The notes under the pieces were generated by a model, which was not told the origin of the DNA, did not search any database, and saw nothing but the letters and a program-made list of their open reading frames with translations. The position numbers were made by a program, and so were the translations under genes. 64,000 bases of DNA from UBA946 sp031550725. Its GTDB lineage: Bacteria > Bacillota > Clostridia > Oscillospirales > Ruminococcaceae. Shown here one piece after another: positions 1 through 7,753 of the stretch. The DNA is taken from NCBI GenBank assembly GCA_031550725.1, contig JAVBOH010000008.1:372001-436000 (forward strand). Reading direction: 5' to 3'. How positions within the stretch are numbered: position 1 is the first letter of the stretch; every line of letters starts with the position of its first letter.

Positions 1-410
1 TTATCGCCATCGGTAATTTTTGTATGTATAACAGCAGGAGTGTTGTCATTCGTATTAATACGCTCAATAGGGTCTGATACAATCGAACACCGCAAGTACC
101 CTTCTGTATATCCACGAGCAACACCATTATTTATAGCATCATTAAGCGAGCCGCCGATAAAATGAACATCCTGCCCTATATCAATGAAAATAACCGCCAT
201 GCCGGTATCCTGACAAATGGCGATATTTTCTTCTTTAGCAGCATCAATATTCCGTACAAGATCCAAAAGCACCTCTTTACCAGTTTCCGAACGCTCATTA
301 TTATGAGAACATCTAATACAATCCTCAAGAGCTTTTGGAAGCTTCAGATTAGCTTCAATACACAAATCCCTGACGGTTTTTTCAATATCCGATACATTTA
401 TTTCTCTCAT
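1..410 (-). CDS. Fumarate hydratase class I, alpha subunit (N-terminal part, cut by window edge)
   Basis: The minus-strand frame opens at an ATG at 408-410 and stays open to the left edge, giving 136 residues. The protein starts MREINVSDIEKTVRDLC and contains ICQDTGMAVIF and GVARGYTEGYLRCSIV, which are typical of the iron-sulfur, oxygen-sensitive class I fumarase/L-tartrate dehydratase alpha subunit. That enzyme family hydrates fumarate to malate; many clostridia encode alpha and beta as separate genes, and the beta gene would be expected just beyond the left edge. A conserved cysteine in IRCSHNNER is visible. The start lies 36 bp after the stop of the YgiT-type gene, so the two are probably cotranscribed. 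Tartrate dehydratase cannot be excluded without the rest of the gene. Confidence 0.88.
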   Translation of the reverse strand, partial: MREINVSDIEKTVRDLCIEANLKLPKALEDCIRCSHNNERSETGKEVLLDLVRNIDAAKEENIAICQDTGMAVIFIDIGQDVHFIGGSLNDAINNGVARGYTEGYLRCSIVSDPIERINTNDNTPAVIHTKITDGD

Positions 411-446
411 CAACTAAAATTCCTTTTTTACAAAACTAGCAAAAAT

Positions 447-707
447 TTAGAAAAGCATATCCATAATAATCATAGTATCCTCTGCTTCCTGCCGTTCCTG
501 CATTACCTTAAAATCAACAATACTGTCAGTCGATTTTTTAGCAAAAGATATAACCTGTTCCTTAACATAGTCCTTTATAATAACTTTTTTGCAAACCTCA
601 CACACATAAGCAGGGATATTTATGATTTTTTTCTCACCGCTGCTCCCATTTATTGTACACTCTGTTGTTATGGATGCCATTCTTGTTCGGCAAATCTCGC
701 ACTTCAT
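447..707 (-). CDS. YgiT-type zinc-finger protein
   Basis: An 86-residue protein with two CxxC pairs, CEIC near the N-terminus and CEVC around residue 36, set in the pattern of the YgiT/MqsA N-terminal zinc-binding domain. In MqsA this domain is followed by a helix-turn-helix and acts as an antitoxin; here the C-terminal HTH is absent and the remaining residues form a short acidic helix. No MqsR-like toxin ORF lies next to it, so antitoxin function is not supported by context. A good ribosome site (AAAGGA) precedes the ATG. It sits between the amidohydrolase and the fumarase on the same strand. Confidence 0.75.
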   Translation of the reverse strand: MKCEICRTRMASITTECTINGSSGEKKIINIPAYVCEVCKKVIIKDYVKEQVISFAKKSTDSIVDFKVMQERQEAEDTMIIMDMLF

Positions 708-841
708 AAGTATCGTCCTTTCTTATAGGTATGATTTTGATTTACATATGGTATAATTGATGTTATATATTACATTGTGTTTATTTGATATATGCTGAAC
801 AATTCAAGAACCCTGTTAAAGACGGAATTATTCAGTACGTA

Positions 842-1993
842 TTATTTAGAATAAACAATCTGACCATTAATCATAGTCATAACAACATCAGTCATAATAT
901 CAAGTGGGTCGCCGTTTAGCATAATCAAATCTGCATCCTTGCCGACAGTAACAGAACCAACTCTGTCCCAGATGCCAGTAATAACAGCAGGATTGATAGT
1001 AATAGCCTTTAACGCTTCGAGGCGGTCAAGCCCTGCCTTAACGCAGTATGCAGCACTCGTATTAAGATACTGAACAGGCAGTTCAGGATGGTCGGTGCAA
1101 ATCGCAATCTTCACACCATTATTATATAGTATACCCGCATTTGCAGTGGTTAGTCTTGCAAGCTCAGGTTTACCTCTGTCGCATATAACAGGCCCTACAA
1201 TAGCAGATGCCTCTTTTTTGCCAAGTAAATCAGCAATAATATGTCCCTCAGTGCAATGTACAAGTACATAATCAAGCTCAAATTCCTTTGCAAGACGAAC
1301 AGCAGTCATAATATCATCAGCACGATGGCAATGGAAATGCGCTTTAAGCTCATGGCGAAGAAGTGGAATCAAAGCCTCTGACTTCATATCAAATTCAGGC
1401 AGCGACTCATCATTATTCAAAGCCTCATCTTTATCGTCCATATAACGCTTAGCCTTGAAAAGAGCCTCACGTATTAAAGCTGCAGTAGCCATTCTTGTAA
1501 CAGGAGAGGTGTCCTTTTCGGAATATGTTGACTTAGGGTTTTCACCAAGTGCAAACTTGATACCAACCTTTCTAAGCAGCATTTTATCAGCACAAACACC
1601 ATGTGTCTTAACAGCAATCATATCGCCGCCGATAGGATTAGCAGATCCACAGCCTGTAACAGCCGTAGTAATACCAGCCTTGACAGCATCCATAAAGTAA
1701 CCGTCTGTAAAGCTTAAAGCATCTATTGCACGAAGATGAGGAGTGATAGGGTCATTTTCTTCGTTAATATCATCACCCTCAGCTCCCATACCGTCACCAA
1801 GCATGCCAATATGAGAATGTGCATCAATAAACCCCGGAAAAACGAGCATTCCGTTTGCATTAATATCGTTGTCACTAATGTTTTCAGGCATACCAGCAGA
1901 TACACTTGATATAATCTTGCCGTTTATTTCAATAAACCCGAGTTCAATAGGTGCTGCGTCCATAGGAAAAATCTGTGCGTTATAAATGTACAT
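842..1993 (-). CDS. Amidohydrolase family protein (imidazolonepropionase/dihydroorotase-like)
   Basis: A 383-residue metal-dependent hydrolase of the amidohydrolase superfamily. Metal-ligand motifs are visible: DAHSHIG (HxH on strand 1), AHFHCHRADD, LVHCTEGH, and CTDHPE with the late catalytic aspartate; the C-terminal KDADLIMLNGDPL is the usual closing beta-sandwich. The glycine-rich GSANPIGGDMIAVKTHG is characteristic of a clostridial subfamily often labelled only 'amidohydrolase'. The substrate cannot be told from sequence. AAAGGAG precedes the ATG. The small membrane protein gene at 2029-2205 lies 35 bp upstream on the same strand, suggesting a shared transcript. Confidence 0.85.
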   Translation of the reverse strand: MYIYNAQIFPMDAAPIELGFIEINGKIISSVSAGMPENISDNDINANGMLVFPGFIDAHSHIGMLGDGMGAEGDDINEENDPITPHLRAIDALSFTDGYFMDAVKAGITTAVTGCGSANPIGGDMIAVKTHGVCADKMLLRKVGIKFALGENPKSTYSEKDTSPVTRMATAALIREALFKAKRYMDDKDEALNNDESLPEFDMKSEALIPLLRHELKAHFHCHRADDIMTAVRLAKEFELDYVLVHCTEGHIIADLLGKKEASAIVGPVICDRGKPELARLTTANAGILYNNGVKIAICTDHPELPVQYLNTSAAYCVKAGLDRLEALKAITINPAVITGIWDRVGSVTVGKDADLIMLNGDPLDIMTDVVMTMINGQIVYSK

Positions 1994-2028
1994 TTCATAC
2001 TCCTTTTTAATAATTCATAATGCATTGA

Positions 2029-2205
2029 TTAGGAAAGTCCGCATTCATCATAATCTTTCCAGCGTTCGTTATACTGGCGAGTGTTTATAATTCTATAACC
2101 TATAAAGCCTGCTGAAAGTAAAAACAATACAAGAGCAGCAGCAACAGGGAGTGCCGTCTTAAAGAAAGCCATTAATGATTTATTCTCTTTATTATGTTCG
2201 TTCAT
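2029..2205 (-). CDS. Small single-pass membrane protein, hypothetical
   Basis: A 58-residue protein with a charged N-terminus (MNEHNKENKS), one hydrophobic segment (ALPVAAALVLFLLSAGFIGY) and a charged tail. I chose the ATG at 2205 because GGAGG lies 5 nt upstream; the longer reading from a TTG at 2217 would place that ribosome site inside the gene. I do not recognise a family. It probably leads the transcript that continues into the amidohydrolase and possibly the YgiT-type and fumarase genes. Confidence 0.6.
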   Translation of the reverse strand: MNEHNKENKSLMAFFKTALPVAAALVLFLLSAGFIGYRIINTRQYNERWKDYDECGLS

Positions 2206-2604
2206 ATGAACCTCCAATTAATATATTTTATTCTTAATACTATTATAATGTGTATTTGCAATTAAGTAAATACCTTTTTGGATTTTTTTGCTCAAAATAG
2301 AATTTTTACGTATTTAACAAAACACGCCGTTACAAAACACACTTAGCTATGCATATTGATGAAAACAGGAAGAATTTTTATTAAATAAACGTCGTGTATT
2401 GTAATTTATTATGGAAATATAAATCAAAAATAACATAAAATACCATCACGCCTTTTTTCTAGCACCCCAATTTATACGGTTTGCATAAAATAATTGGTTT
2501 TATATCCCTGAAAAGCCCGTTTAAAATGGTAGTAAATGTCACTTGGCGACGAGAATTTTACAATCAGTTGTGCAAAATATACAAAACCACCCTCCCAAAA
2601 ATCA

Positions 2605-2633
2605 TTGACAAATCACAGAAATGTTATTATAAT
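2605..2633 (+). promoter_or_regulatory. Sigma-A promoter for the 3D-domain gene
   Basis: TTGACA at 2605-2610, a 17-nt spacer and TATAAT at 2628-2633 form a perfect consensus promoter. The predicted start near 2640 gives a leader of about 170 nt before the ATG at 2814, long enough to hold RNA structure. Apart from the promoter and leader I see nothing coding between 2206 and 2813. Confidence 0.85.
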
Positions 2634-2746
2634 TGCATTATTGATTTCAAATCGGTTACGTTTGTAACCACGGTGTAATATCTTCCGACTTTGTGCGGAC
2701 TATACGAAATGTATATTTTAAGAAGAGAAAGTTCGAAAATTTTTTT

Positions 2747-2794
2747 AAACTTCGGAGTTTTATATTTTTACACAAAACATCCGAACTTCTTTAG
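2747..2794 (+). promoter_or_regulatory. Leader hairpin element, copy A (shared with 39236-39280)
   Basis: Within the long leader of the 3D-domain gene, CGGAGTTTT pairs with AAAACATCCG around a loop, flanked by AACTT before and AACTTCTTTA after. Almost the same 40-nt block occurs at 39236-39280 ahead of another envelope gene cluster. An earlier AGTTCG at 2730-2735 could pair instead with CGAACT at 2782-2787, so alternative folds are possible. I do not recognise a known riboswitch class. Confidence 0.55.
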
Positions 2795-2813
2795 AAAGAG
2801 ATGGTCATACTTT

Positions 2814-3824
2814 ATGCACGAACAACATAAGCTGATAATCAAAAATATGCAGGATGTTAAAAAAAGAAAAGCAGTTATTATCGCAGCATCACTTGTAATG
2901 CTTGTTGGTATAGTTGCTGTTAACAATAAAATAAATGCAGACGAGGAAATCGCTTTGGATGCATCACTTGTTAACATGGTGAATGAAATTGATGAAGATA
3001 ACATTCAGACTTTCACTGCACCTGATCCTGAGTTTATGATTAAAATTGCTGTTGATAACAAAAATATTGAGCTTATATCATCCGGAACTGTCGCTGATGC
3101 TTTGAACAAGGCTAATGTAAACGTTAGTGATGATGACCTTATTAATATAGGTTTCCACGAAAAGCTTAATCCTAACACTTCAATTGTAATTAACCGTGTG
3201 ACTTTTAAAGAGGAAGTATATATCGAAACAATTGATTATGCTACCGAATATAAAGAGGATAAAAACTTGACACTTGGTCATTCAAAGGTTATTGTTGATG
3301 GCGAAGAGGGTGAAGTTGAGCAGGTTATTCAGCATACTTATATTGATGGTGAGCTTGTTGCATCAAGCGTAATCAGTGAAGAAGTAACAGAGCCAGTTGA
3401 TGAAGTGGTTGCACTTGGCATAAAGGAAGAAGTTAAGCAGGCAAGCACATCTCCTGATGCAAAGTCTGTTTCAAAAATTGATGCTCCATCCGATTTGGAA
3501 CTTGACGAAAATGGTATCCCTGTTAACTATACAACTGTTCACACAGGCAGAGCTTGTGCATATACAGCACCAACAGGTTCATCAACATCCACAGGCAAGG
3601 CTGTTAGAGTTGGCTATGTTGCTGTTAACCCTGATATTATCCCATATGGTTCAGAGCTTTACATTGTTACTCCTGACGGCTCAAGACTTTATGGCTATGC
3701 AATTGCTGCTGATACAGGCGGTTCATGCCTTAGAAATGACATATTAATTGATTTGTTTATGGCGACAGAGGATGAATGCTACACTTGGGGCAGCAGAACT
3801 GTTAATGTTTATGTTCTAAGCTAA
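2814..3824 (+). CDS. Secreted 3D-domain protein (YabE/YuiC-like cell-wall protein)
   Basis: A 336-residue protein with an N-terminal signal anchor (AVIIAASLVMLVGIVAV), a ubiquitin-like DUF348-type segment (SSGTVADALNKANVNVSDDD), a G5-like stretch and a C-terminal 3D domain. The 3D domain shows IPYGSELYI, YAIAADTGGS and the three-aspartate pattern ending in NDILIDLFM. Proteins of this build include Bacillus YabE and relatives of resuscitation-promoting factors, and act on peptidoglycan. I chose the ATG at 2814 rather than the earlier in-frame starts because those lie in the leader and would disrupt the signal sequence. It has its own consensus promoter and a terminator, so it is a single-gene unit. 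Confidence 0.82.
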   Translation: MHEQHKLIIKNMQDVKKRKAVIIAASLVMLVGIVAVNNKINADEEIALDASLVNMVNEIDEDNIQTFTAPDPEFMIKIAVDNKNIELISSGTVADALNKANVNVSDDDLINIGFHEKLNPNTSIVINRVTFKEEVYIETIDYATEYKEDKNLTLGHSKVIVDGEEGEVEQVIQHTYIDGELVASSVISEEVTEPVDEVVALGIKEEVKQASTSPDAKSVSKIDAPSDLELDENGIPVNYTTVHTGRACAYTAPTGSSTSTGKAVRVGYVAVNPDIIPYGSELYIVTPDGSRLYGYAIAADTGGSCLRNDILIDLFMATEDECYTWGSRTVNVYVLS

Positions 3825-3843
3825 AGCATCAAGAAAATATTTT

Positions 3844-3875
3844 AAGAGTATGGCGTTTTGCTGTACTCTTTTTTA
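3844..3875 (+). terminator. Rho-independent terminator after the 3D-domain gene
   Basis: AAGAGTA at 3844-3850 pairs with TACTCTT at 3864-3870, followed directly by a run of T residues. Confidence 0.75.
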
Positions 3876-3888
3876 TTACAAAAAATCC

Positions 3889-3917
3889 TTGCAATTTGAA
3901 GTTTATCGTGGTAAAAT
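3889..3917 (+). promoter_or_regulatory. Sigma-A promoter for fabV
   Basis: TTGCAA at 3889-3894, a 17-nt spacer and TAAAAT at 3912-3917 lie 37 bp before the fabV start, directly after the preceding terminator. Confidence 0.65.
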
Positions 3918-3954
3918 TAATATGTATTTATTACAATGACAGGAGAATTAAAAT

Positions 3955-5124
3955 ATGATAGTAAAACCTAAAATAAGAGGATTTATATGCACAACTGCAC
4001 ATCCGCAGGGCTGCTATGCAAATGTAAAGTCACAGATTGACTATGTTAAGTCACAGGGCAAGATGAACGGCGCTAAAAAGGTGCTTGTAATCGGTGCATC
4101 AATGGGATATGGACTTGCATCAAGAATTACCACTGCATTTGCATATGGTGCTGGCACAATCGGTATTGTTTTTGATAAGCAGGGTGATGAAAAGCGTACA
4201 GGCACTGCTGGCTGGTATAATACTGCCGCATTTGAGAAAATTGCTCATGAGGATGGTCTTTATGCAAAGACTATTAACGGTGATGCTTTTTCTGAGGATA
4301 TCAAGAAACAGACTATCGAGCTTATCAAAAAGGATTTTGGCAAGGTTGATATGGTTGTATATAGCCTTGCTGCACCAAGACGTACTGATAAGGATGGTGT
4401 ATCCTATACATCCGTGCTAAAGACAATTGGCGAGGAGTATACAAACAAGACTATTGATGTTACAAAGAAAAGTATTTCAGATATAACAATAACCCCTGCA
4501 AATGATGATGAAATCCTGCATACAGTTAAGGTTATGGGTGGCGAGGACTGGAAGGACTGGATTGATGCACTAAAGACCGCTGATGCTATCGAGGATGATG
4601 CTGTAACTGTTGCATATTCTTATATAGGGCCTGTTATTACACACCCTATGTATACAAAGGGAACAATAGGACGTGCCAAGGAGCACCTTGCACAGACTGC
4701 TAAGGACATCTCAAGTGAGGGAAATATCAAGGCTTATGTTTCTGTTAACAAGGCTTTAGTAACACAATCCTCAAGTGCTATTCCGATTGTACCTCTTTAT
4801 ATATCCATTTTGTTCAAGGTTATGAAAGAAATGAACATCCATGAGGGATGTATAGAGCAGATGTATCGTTTGTTTGGTGATAAAATCACCGTACCGCAGG
4901 TTGATGAGGATGGACTTATCCGTCTTGACGACTGGGAAATGCGTGATGATGTTCAGGCAAAGGTGCTTGAGCTTTGGAATAATGTAAATAGTGATAATGT
5001 TTCCGAATATGCGGATGTTGATGGTTATTTGCATGATTTTGAGGAGTTGTTCGGCTTCGGTTTAAACGGCGTTGATTATGATATGGATGTTTCCATTGAC
5101 GGCGGCATTGAGAGTATAGGTTAA
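3955..5124 (+). CDS. fabV: Trans-2-enoyl-CoA/ACP reductase FabV
   Basis: A 389-residue FabV/TER-type reductase. These enzymes reduce trans-2-enoyl-CoA or -ACP with NAD(P)H; in Clostridia the family is linked to butyrate-type chemistry or to fatty-acid elongation. Visible features are the N-terminal GFICTTAHPQGC, the dinucleotide-binding GASMGYGLASRI near residue 48, DMVVYSLAAPRRTD, and the active-site YTKGTIGRAK, which fits the family's Tyr-x8-Lys spacing. Length is close to the usual 390-400 residues. It has its own promoter, an AGGAG ribosome site and a strong terminator, so it appears monocistronic. Whether it works on CoA or ACP substrates cannot be decided here. Confidence 0.93.
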   Translation: MIVKPKIRGFICTTAHPQGCYANVKSQIDYVKSQGKMNGAKKVLVIGASMGYGLASRITTAFAYGAGTIGIVFDKQGDEKRTGTAGWYNTAAFEKIAHEDGLYAKTINGDAFSEDIKKQTIELIKKDFGKVDMVVYSLAAPRRTDKDGVSYTSVLKTIGEEYTNKTIDVTKKSISDITITPANDDEILHTVKVMGGEDWKDWIDALKTADAIEDDAVTVAYSYIGPVITHPMYTKGTIGRAKEHLAQTAKDISSEGNIKAYVSVNKALVTQSSSAIPIVPLYISILFKVMKEMNIHEGCIEQMYRLFGDKITVPQVDEDGLIRLDDWEMRDDVQAKVLELWNNVNSDNVSEYADVDGYLHDFEELFGFGLNGVDYDMDVSIDGGIESIG

Positions 5125-5154
5125 AAAATATAGAGCTATTATTCAGCTCGAAAA

Positions 5155-5202
5155 TATATGCCAAAACGGACGACCATATGTGGTTGTCCGTTTTGGCATA
5201 TA
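5155..5202 (+). terminator. Strong terminator after fabV
   Basis: An inverted repeat of about 20 bp per arm (TATATGCCAAAACGGAC and its complement) with a short loop, flanked by A and T tracts, could work in either direction. Confidence 0.8.
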
Positions 5203-5219
5203 AAATTTTATAGTCACCC

Positions 5220-5352
5220 CTACTACCTTGTTTCATCTAAAAATTCACAATAATATATTGAAATCTGATTGTAGGGAGCGACGCCCTCGTCGCTCCATTT
5301 TGACATAACATATAAACCCAAAATGTAAAATTTTAGTTGAAACATAGTACTA
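5220..5352 (+). repeat. MITE-like element with ~28-bp inverted ends, copy 1
   Basis: The left end (TACTACCTTGTTTCATCTAA, from 5221) is an imperfect inverted copy of the right end (TTTTAGTTGAAACATAGTAC, to 5352). The middle holds a hairpin GGGAGCGACG...CGTCGCTCC. A further copy of the right end follows in direct repeat at about 5361-5392 and a degenerate third after it. The same arrangement occurs at 30032-30206. No coding sequence is inside, so any mobility would need help in trans. Confidence 0.65.
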
Positions 5353-5459
5353 CACAGCAAATGTAAAGTTTTAGATGATACAAGCTACTACACAGTGAAT
5401 GTAACCATTTAGTTTACATTTAAATTAACTTTATGTCCTAATTTTCATTAATACACAAA

Positions 5460-5481
5460 AAGGACTGCCGCAGCAGTCCTT
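5460..5481 (-). terminator. Terminator of pyruvate kinase
   Basis: On the minus strand AAGGACTGC pairs with GCAGTCCTT and is followed by T residues, just past the pyk stop codon. Confidence 0.75.
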
Positions 5482-5497
5482 ATATTATCGTATAACC

Positions 5498-6925
5498 TTA
5501 TTCTCCAACAGTATCAACCTTAAGCATATTAGTTGTTCCTGCAATACCAAGTGGAATACCAGCAGTGATAACAACAACATCGCCGCTATTAAGAATACCA
5601 TTATTTTTTGCAGTTTCGATAGCGCTGCCGAACAATTCATCAGTACTCTGCTTTTCTTCCATCATCATAGGGATAACGCCCCAGCTTAAAGCCATCTGAC
5701 GATATACAATTTCATTTGGAGTTCCGCCGATAATAGCACAAGCAGGACGGTATTTCGACAAATCCCTTGCAGTTGAACCTGATTTTGTAACAGTGATAAC
5801 AGCTTTAGCACCAATGTCATGAGCAGTAGTAACAGCAGCATGAGAAATAGCGTTTGTAACATCCTTGCCGCTTGTAATAGGCCTTTTGCTAAGACGTGAA
5901 ACATAGTTAATATTGCCTTCAGTAGTTTCAGCAATACGAGCCATAGTCTTAACAGACTCAACAGGATGCTTACCAGCAGCAGTTTCACCTGAAAGCATGA
6001 TAGCGGAAGTGCCATCATAAATAGCATTAGCAACGTCAGTGATTTCAGCACGTGTTGGACGAAGATTGGTTATCATAGACTCAAGCATTTGTGTTGCAGT
6101 GATAACCTGCTTGCCAGCCATGTAACCCTTCTGGATAAGCTCTTTTTGAATAGCAGGAATTTGCTCGAACGGAATTTCAACGCCCATGTCGCCACGAGCA
6201 ACCATAATACCATCAGAAACTTCGATGATTTCATCTATGTTATTAACGCCGTCCATGTTTTCAATTTTAGCGATAATACGTGGAGTTGACCAGCCAAGGC
6301 TCTTTATAAATTTTCTAAGGTAATTAACGTCAGCGGAAGAACGTACGAAAGACGCAGCGATAAAATCATAACCCATTTTAGCAGCGAATTCGAGGTCGCT
6401 CATGTCACGCTCGGAAAGATAAGGCATGGAAAGCTCAACACCAGGTACATTTATCCCCTTGTTATTTGAAAGTGTACCGCCGCAGATAACACGGCAATCG
6501 ATGTTTCCGCCGCCAATTTTTTCAACCCTAAGCTCAACAGCACCGTCGTTGATAAGTATAGCAGTTCCAATGCTTATGTCCTCAGGAAGCTTTTTAAAGG
6601 AAATACCTGCTTTTTTGGATGTTCCGATAACATCATCTTCAGTGGAAAGTGTGAAAATATCGCCATCGAGTATTTCAACTGGCTTGTCATCCTTGAACTT
6701 GCCAAGTCGAATTTCAGGGCCTTTTGTATCTATAAGAGTTGCAATGTTCAAGCCGAGCTCATTTCTTAGCCTGCAAACTTGTTCAAAGCGGTTTTTATGC
6801 ATTTCGTAGTCACCGTGAGAAAAGTTGAAACGGGCAACATTCATTCCCGCAAGCATCATTTCACGCAAAATGTTATCATCATCAGTTGAAGGTCCGATTG
6901 TGCAAACAATTTTGGTTTTTCTCAT
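5498..6925 (-). CDS. pyk: Pyruvate kinase
   Basis: A 475-residue pyruvate kinase, the last step of glycolysis (PEP + ADP to pyruvate + ATP). The protein opens MRKTKIVCTIGPSTDD and contains ARFNFSHGD, DTKGPEIRLG, the signature IIAKIENMDGV, GIMVARGDMGVEIP and the substrate loop ATQMLESM, with SGETAAGKHP further on. It ends after the C-terminal allosteric domain and lacks the extra PEP-utiliser-like tail found in many Bacillus and some clostridial enzymes. It stands alone with its own promoter (7070-7099) and terminator. A palindrome in the leader at 7026-7048 may be an operator. Confidence 0.96.
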   Translation of the reverse strand: MRKTKIVCTIGPSTDDDNILREMMLAGMNVARFNFSHGDYEMHKNRFEQVCRLRNELGLNIATLIDTKGPEIRLGKFKDDKPVEILDGDIFTLSTEDDVIGTSKKAGISFKKLPEDISIGTAILINDGAVELRVEKIGGGNIDCRVICGGTLSNNKGINVPGVELSMPYLSERDMSDLEFAAKMGYDFIAASFVRSSADVNYLRKFIKSLGWSTPRIIAKIENMDGVNNIDEIIEVSDGIMVARGDMGVEIPFEQIPAIQKELIQKGYMAGKQVITATQMLESMITNLRPTRAEITDVANAIYDGTSAIMLSGETAAGKHPVESVKTMARIAETTEGNINYVSRLSKRPITSGKDVTNAISHAAVTTAHDIGAKAVITVTKSGSTARDLSKYRPACAIIGGTPNEIVYRQMALSWGVIPMMMEEKQSTDELFGSAIETAKNNGILNSGDVVVITAGIPLGIAGTTNMLKVDTVGE

Positions 6926-7025
6926 TTAATTAATCATCCTATTCATAAATATTTGAAATACTGTAATTTATCGTTACAAATTCTTGTGCATAACGACTAA
7001 AATAGCAAAGCTGATTTAATCTAAA

Positions 7026-7048
7026 TTTAACATAACTATTATGTTAAA
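7026..7048 (-). promoter_or_regulatory. Perfect palindrome in the pyk leader (operator candidate)
   Basis: TTTAACATAA and its exact complement are separated by CTA. The site lies about 15-37 nt downstream of the predicted pyk transcription start, a position that suits a repressor. It does not match the Rex or CcpA consensus that I know. Confidence 0.4.
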
Positions 7049-7069
7049 CAAATCATCAAATTCTATGCC

Positions 7070-7099
7070 ATTATATAAATTATACACATTATTTGTCAA
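7070..7099 (-). promoter_or_regulatory. Sigma-A promoter for pyk
   Basis: On the minus strand TTGACA (7094-7099), an 18-nt spacer and TATAAT (7070-7075). The roughly 145-nt leader before the start codon holds the palindrome at 7026-7048. The rest of the gap to 7218 shows no gene. Confidence 0.75.
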
Positions 7100-7217
7100 A
7101 TTTTCAATAGACGTTTCTTACAATACTATTTAACTTATTACAACAAATTATAGGTATTTGGTATAACCTTAATACAAGCTATGCGAAAAAGTTCTATACA
7201 TTAAAACAATACCGATA

Positions 7218-7256
7218 AAATGGACTGCCAGCACTAAAGTGTGCGGCAGTCCATTT
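7218..7256 (-). terminator. Terminator of the DUF378 gene
   Basis: A 12-bp stem (AAATGGACTGCC with GGCAGTCCATTT) just past the stop codon, with T residues on both sides. Confidence 0.75.
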
Positions 7257-7269
7257 TTCACTTGAATAT

Positions 7270-7482
7270 TTATGCTCTGTTTTCAACAAGACGTTCATCC
7301 CTAAACAAAAGTGAAATGCACCAGATTGCAGCTAACGCAACTATTACATATACAATTCTGCTTAAGATAGCACCGGTACCGCCAAAAAGCCAAGCGACAA
7401 AGTCAAAACCGAAAATGCCGACAAGACCCCAGTTAAGTCCGCCGATAATGAGAAGTGCCAATGAAATTTTATTCATTACCAT
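7270..7482 (-). CDS. DUF378 family small membrane protein
   Basis: A 70-residue protein with two hydrophobic helices. The N-terminal ALLIIGGLNWGLVGIFGFD followed by ILSRIVYVIVALAAIW is the recognised DUF378 pattern. The molecular role of this family is unknown; it is widespread in Gram-positive bacteria as a cytoplasmic-membrane protein. AAAGGA sits 7 nt before the ATG. It is a single-gene unit. Confidence 0.85.
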   Translation of the reverse strand: MVMNKISLALLIIGGLNWGLVGIFGFDFVAWLFGGTGAILSRIVYVIVALAAIWCISLLFRDERLVENRA

Positions 7483-7753
7483 TATCCATTCCTTTCGCTG
7501 TAAATATGCAACCCCGAAAGCAATACTGTTTAACGCATTACAATTGTAGTTATACCAACCGAGCAGTTCTTTAGAGAACGATAGCGAGGGATGGTAGGAC
7601 TACAAATTTTAAGCGTTAAAGAGTATAATACGGAATTAATCTTTGCAATCAAATATAATTGCTAAAATATCAATACTGTATAATTTACTTTCGAGGTTTA
7701 TTATATACGAAATAATGGATTTTATACTATTGCAAATTTTTTCTAAATTGAAA

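Noticed and set aside
447..707. MqsRA-type toxin-antitoxin pair
   Set aside because: The zinc-finger protein lacks the HTH half and no toxin ORF is adjacent.
162..728. 188-codon plus-strand ORF
   Set aside because: It is antisense to the fumarase and YgiT-type genes, both of which have clear family motifs.
2481..2678. 65-codon plus-strand ORF before the 3D-domain gene
   Set aside because: It has no ribosome site, overlaps the consensus promoter at 2605-2633 and has no protein-like composition.
4771..5236. Minus-strand ORFs at the end of fabV
   Set aside because: Antisense to the conserved fabV C-terminus and its terminator.
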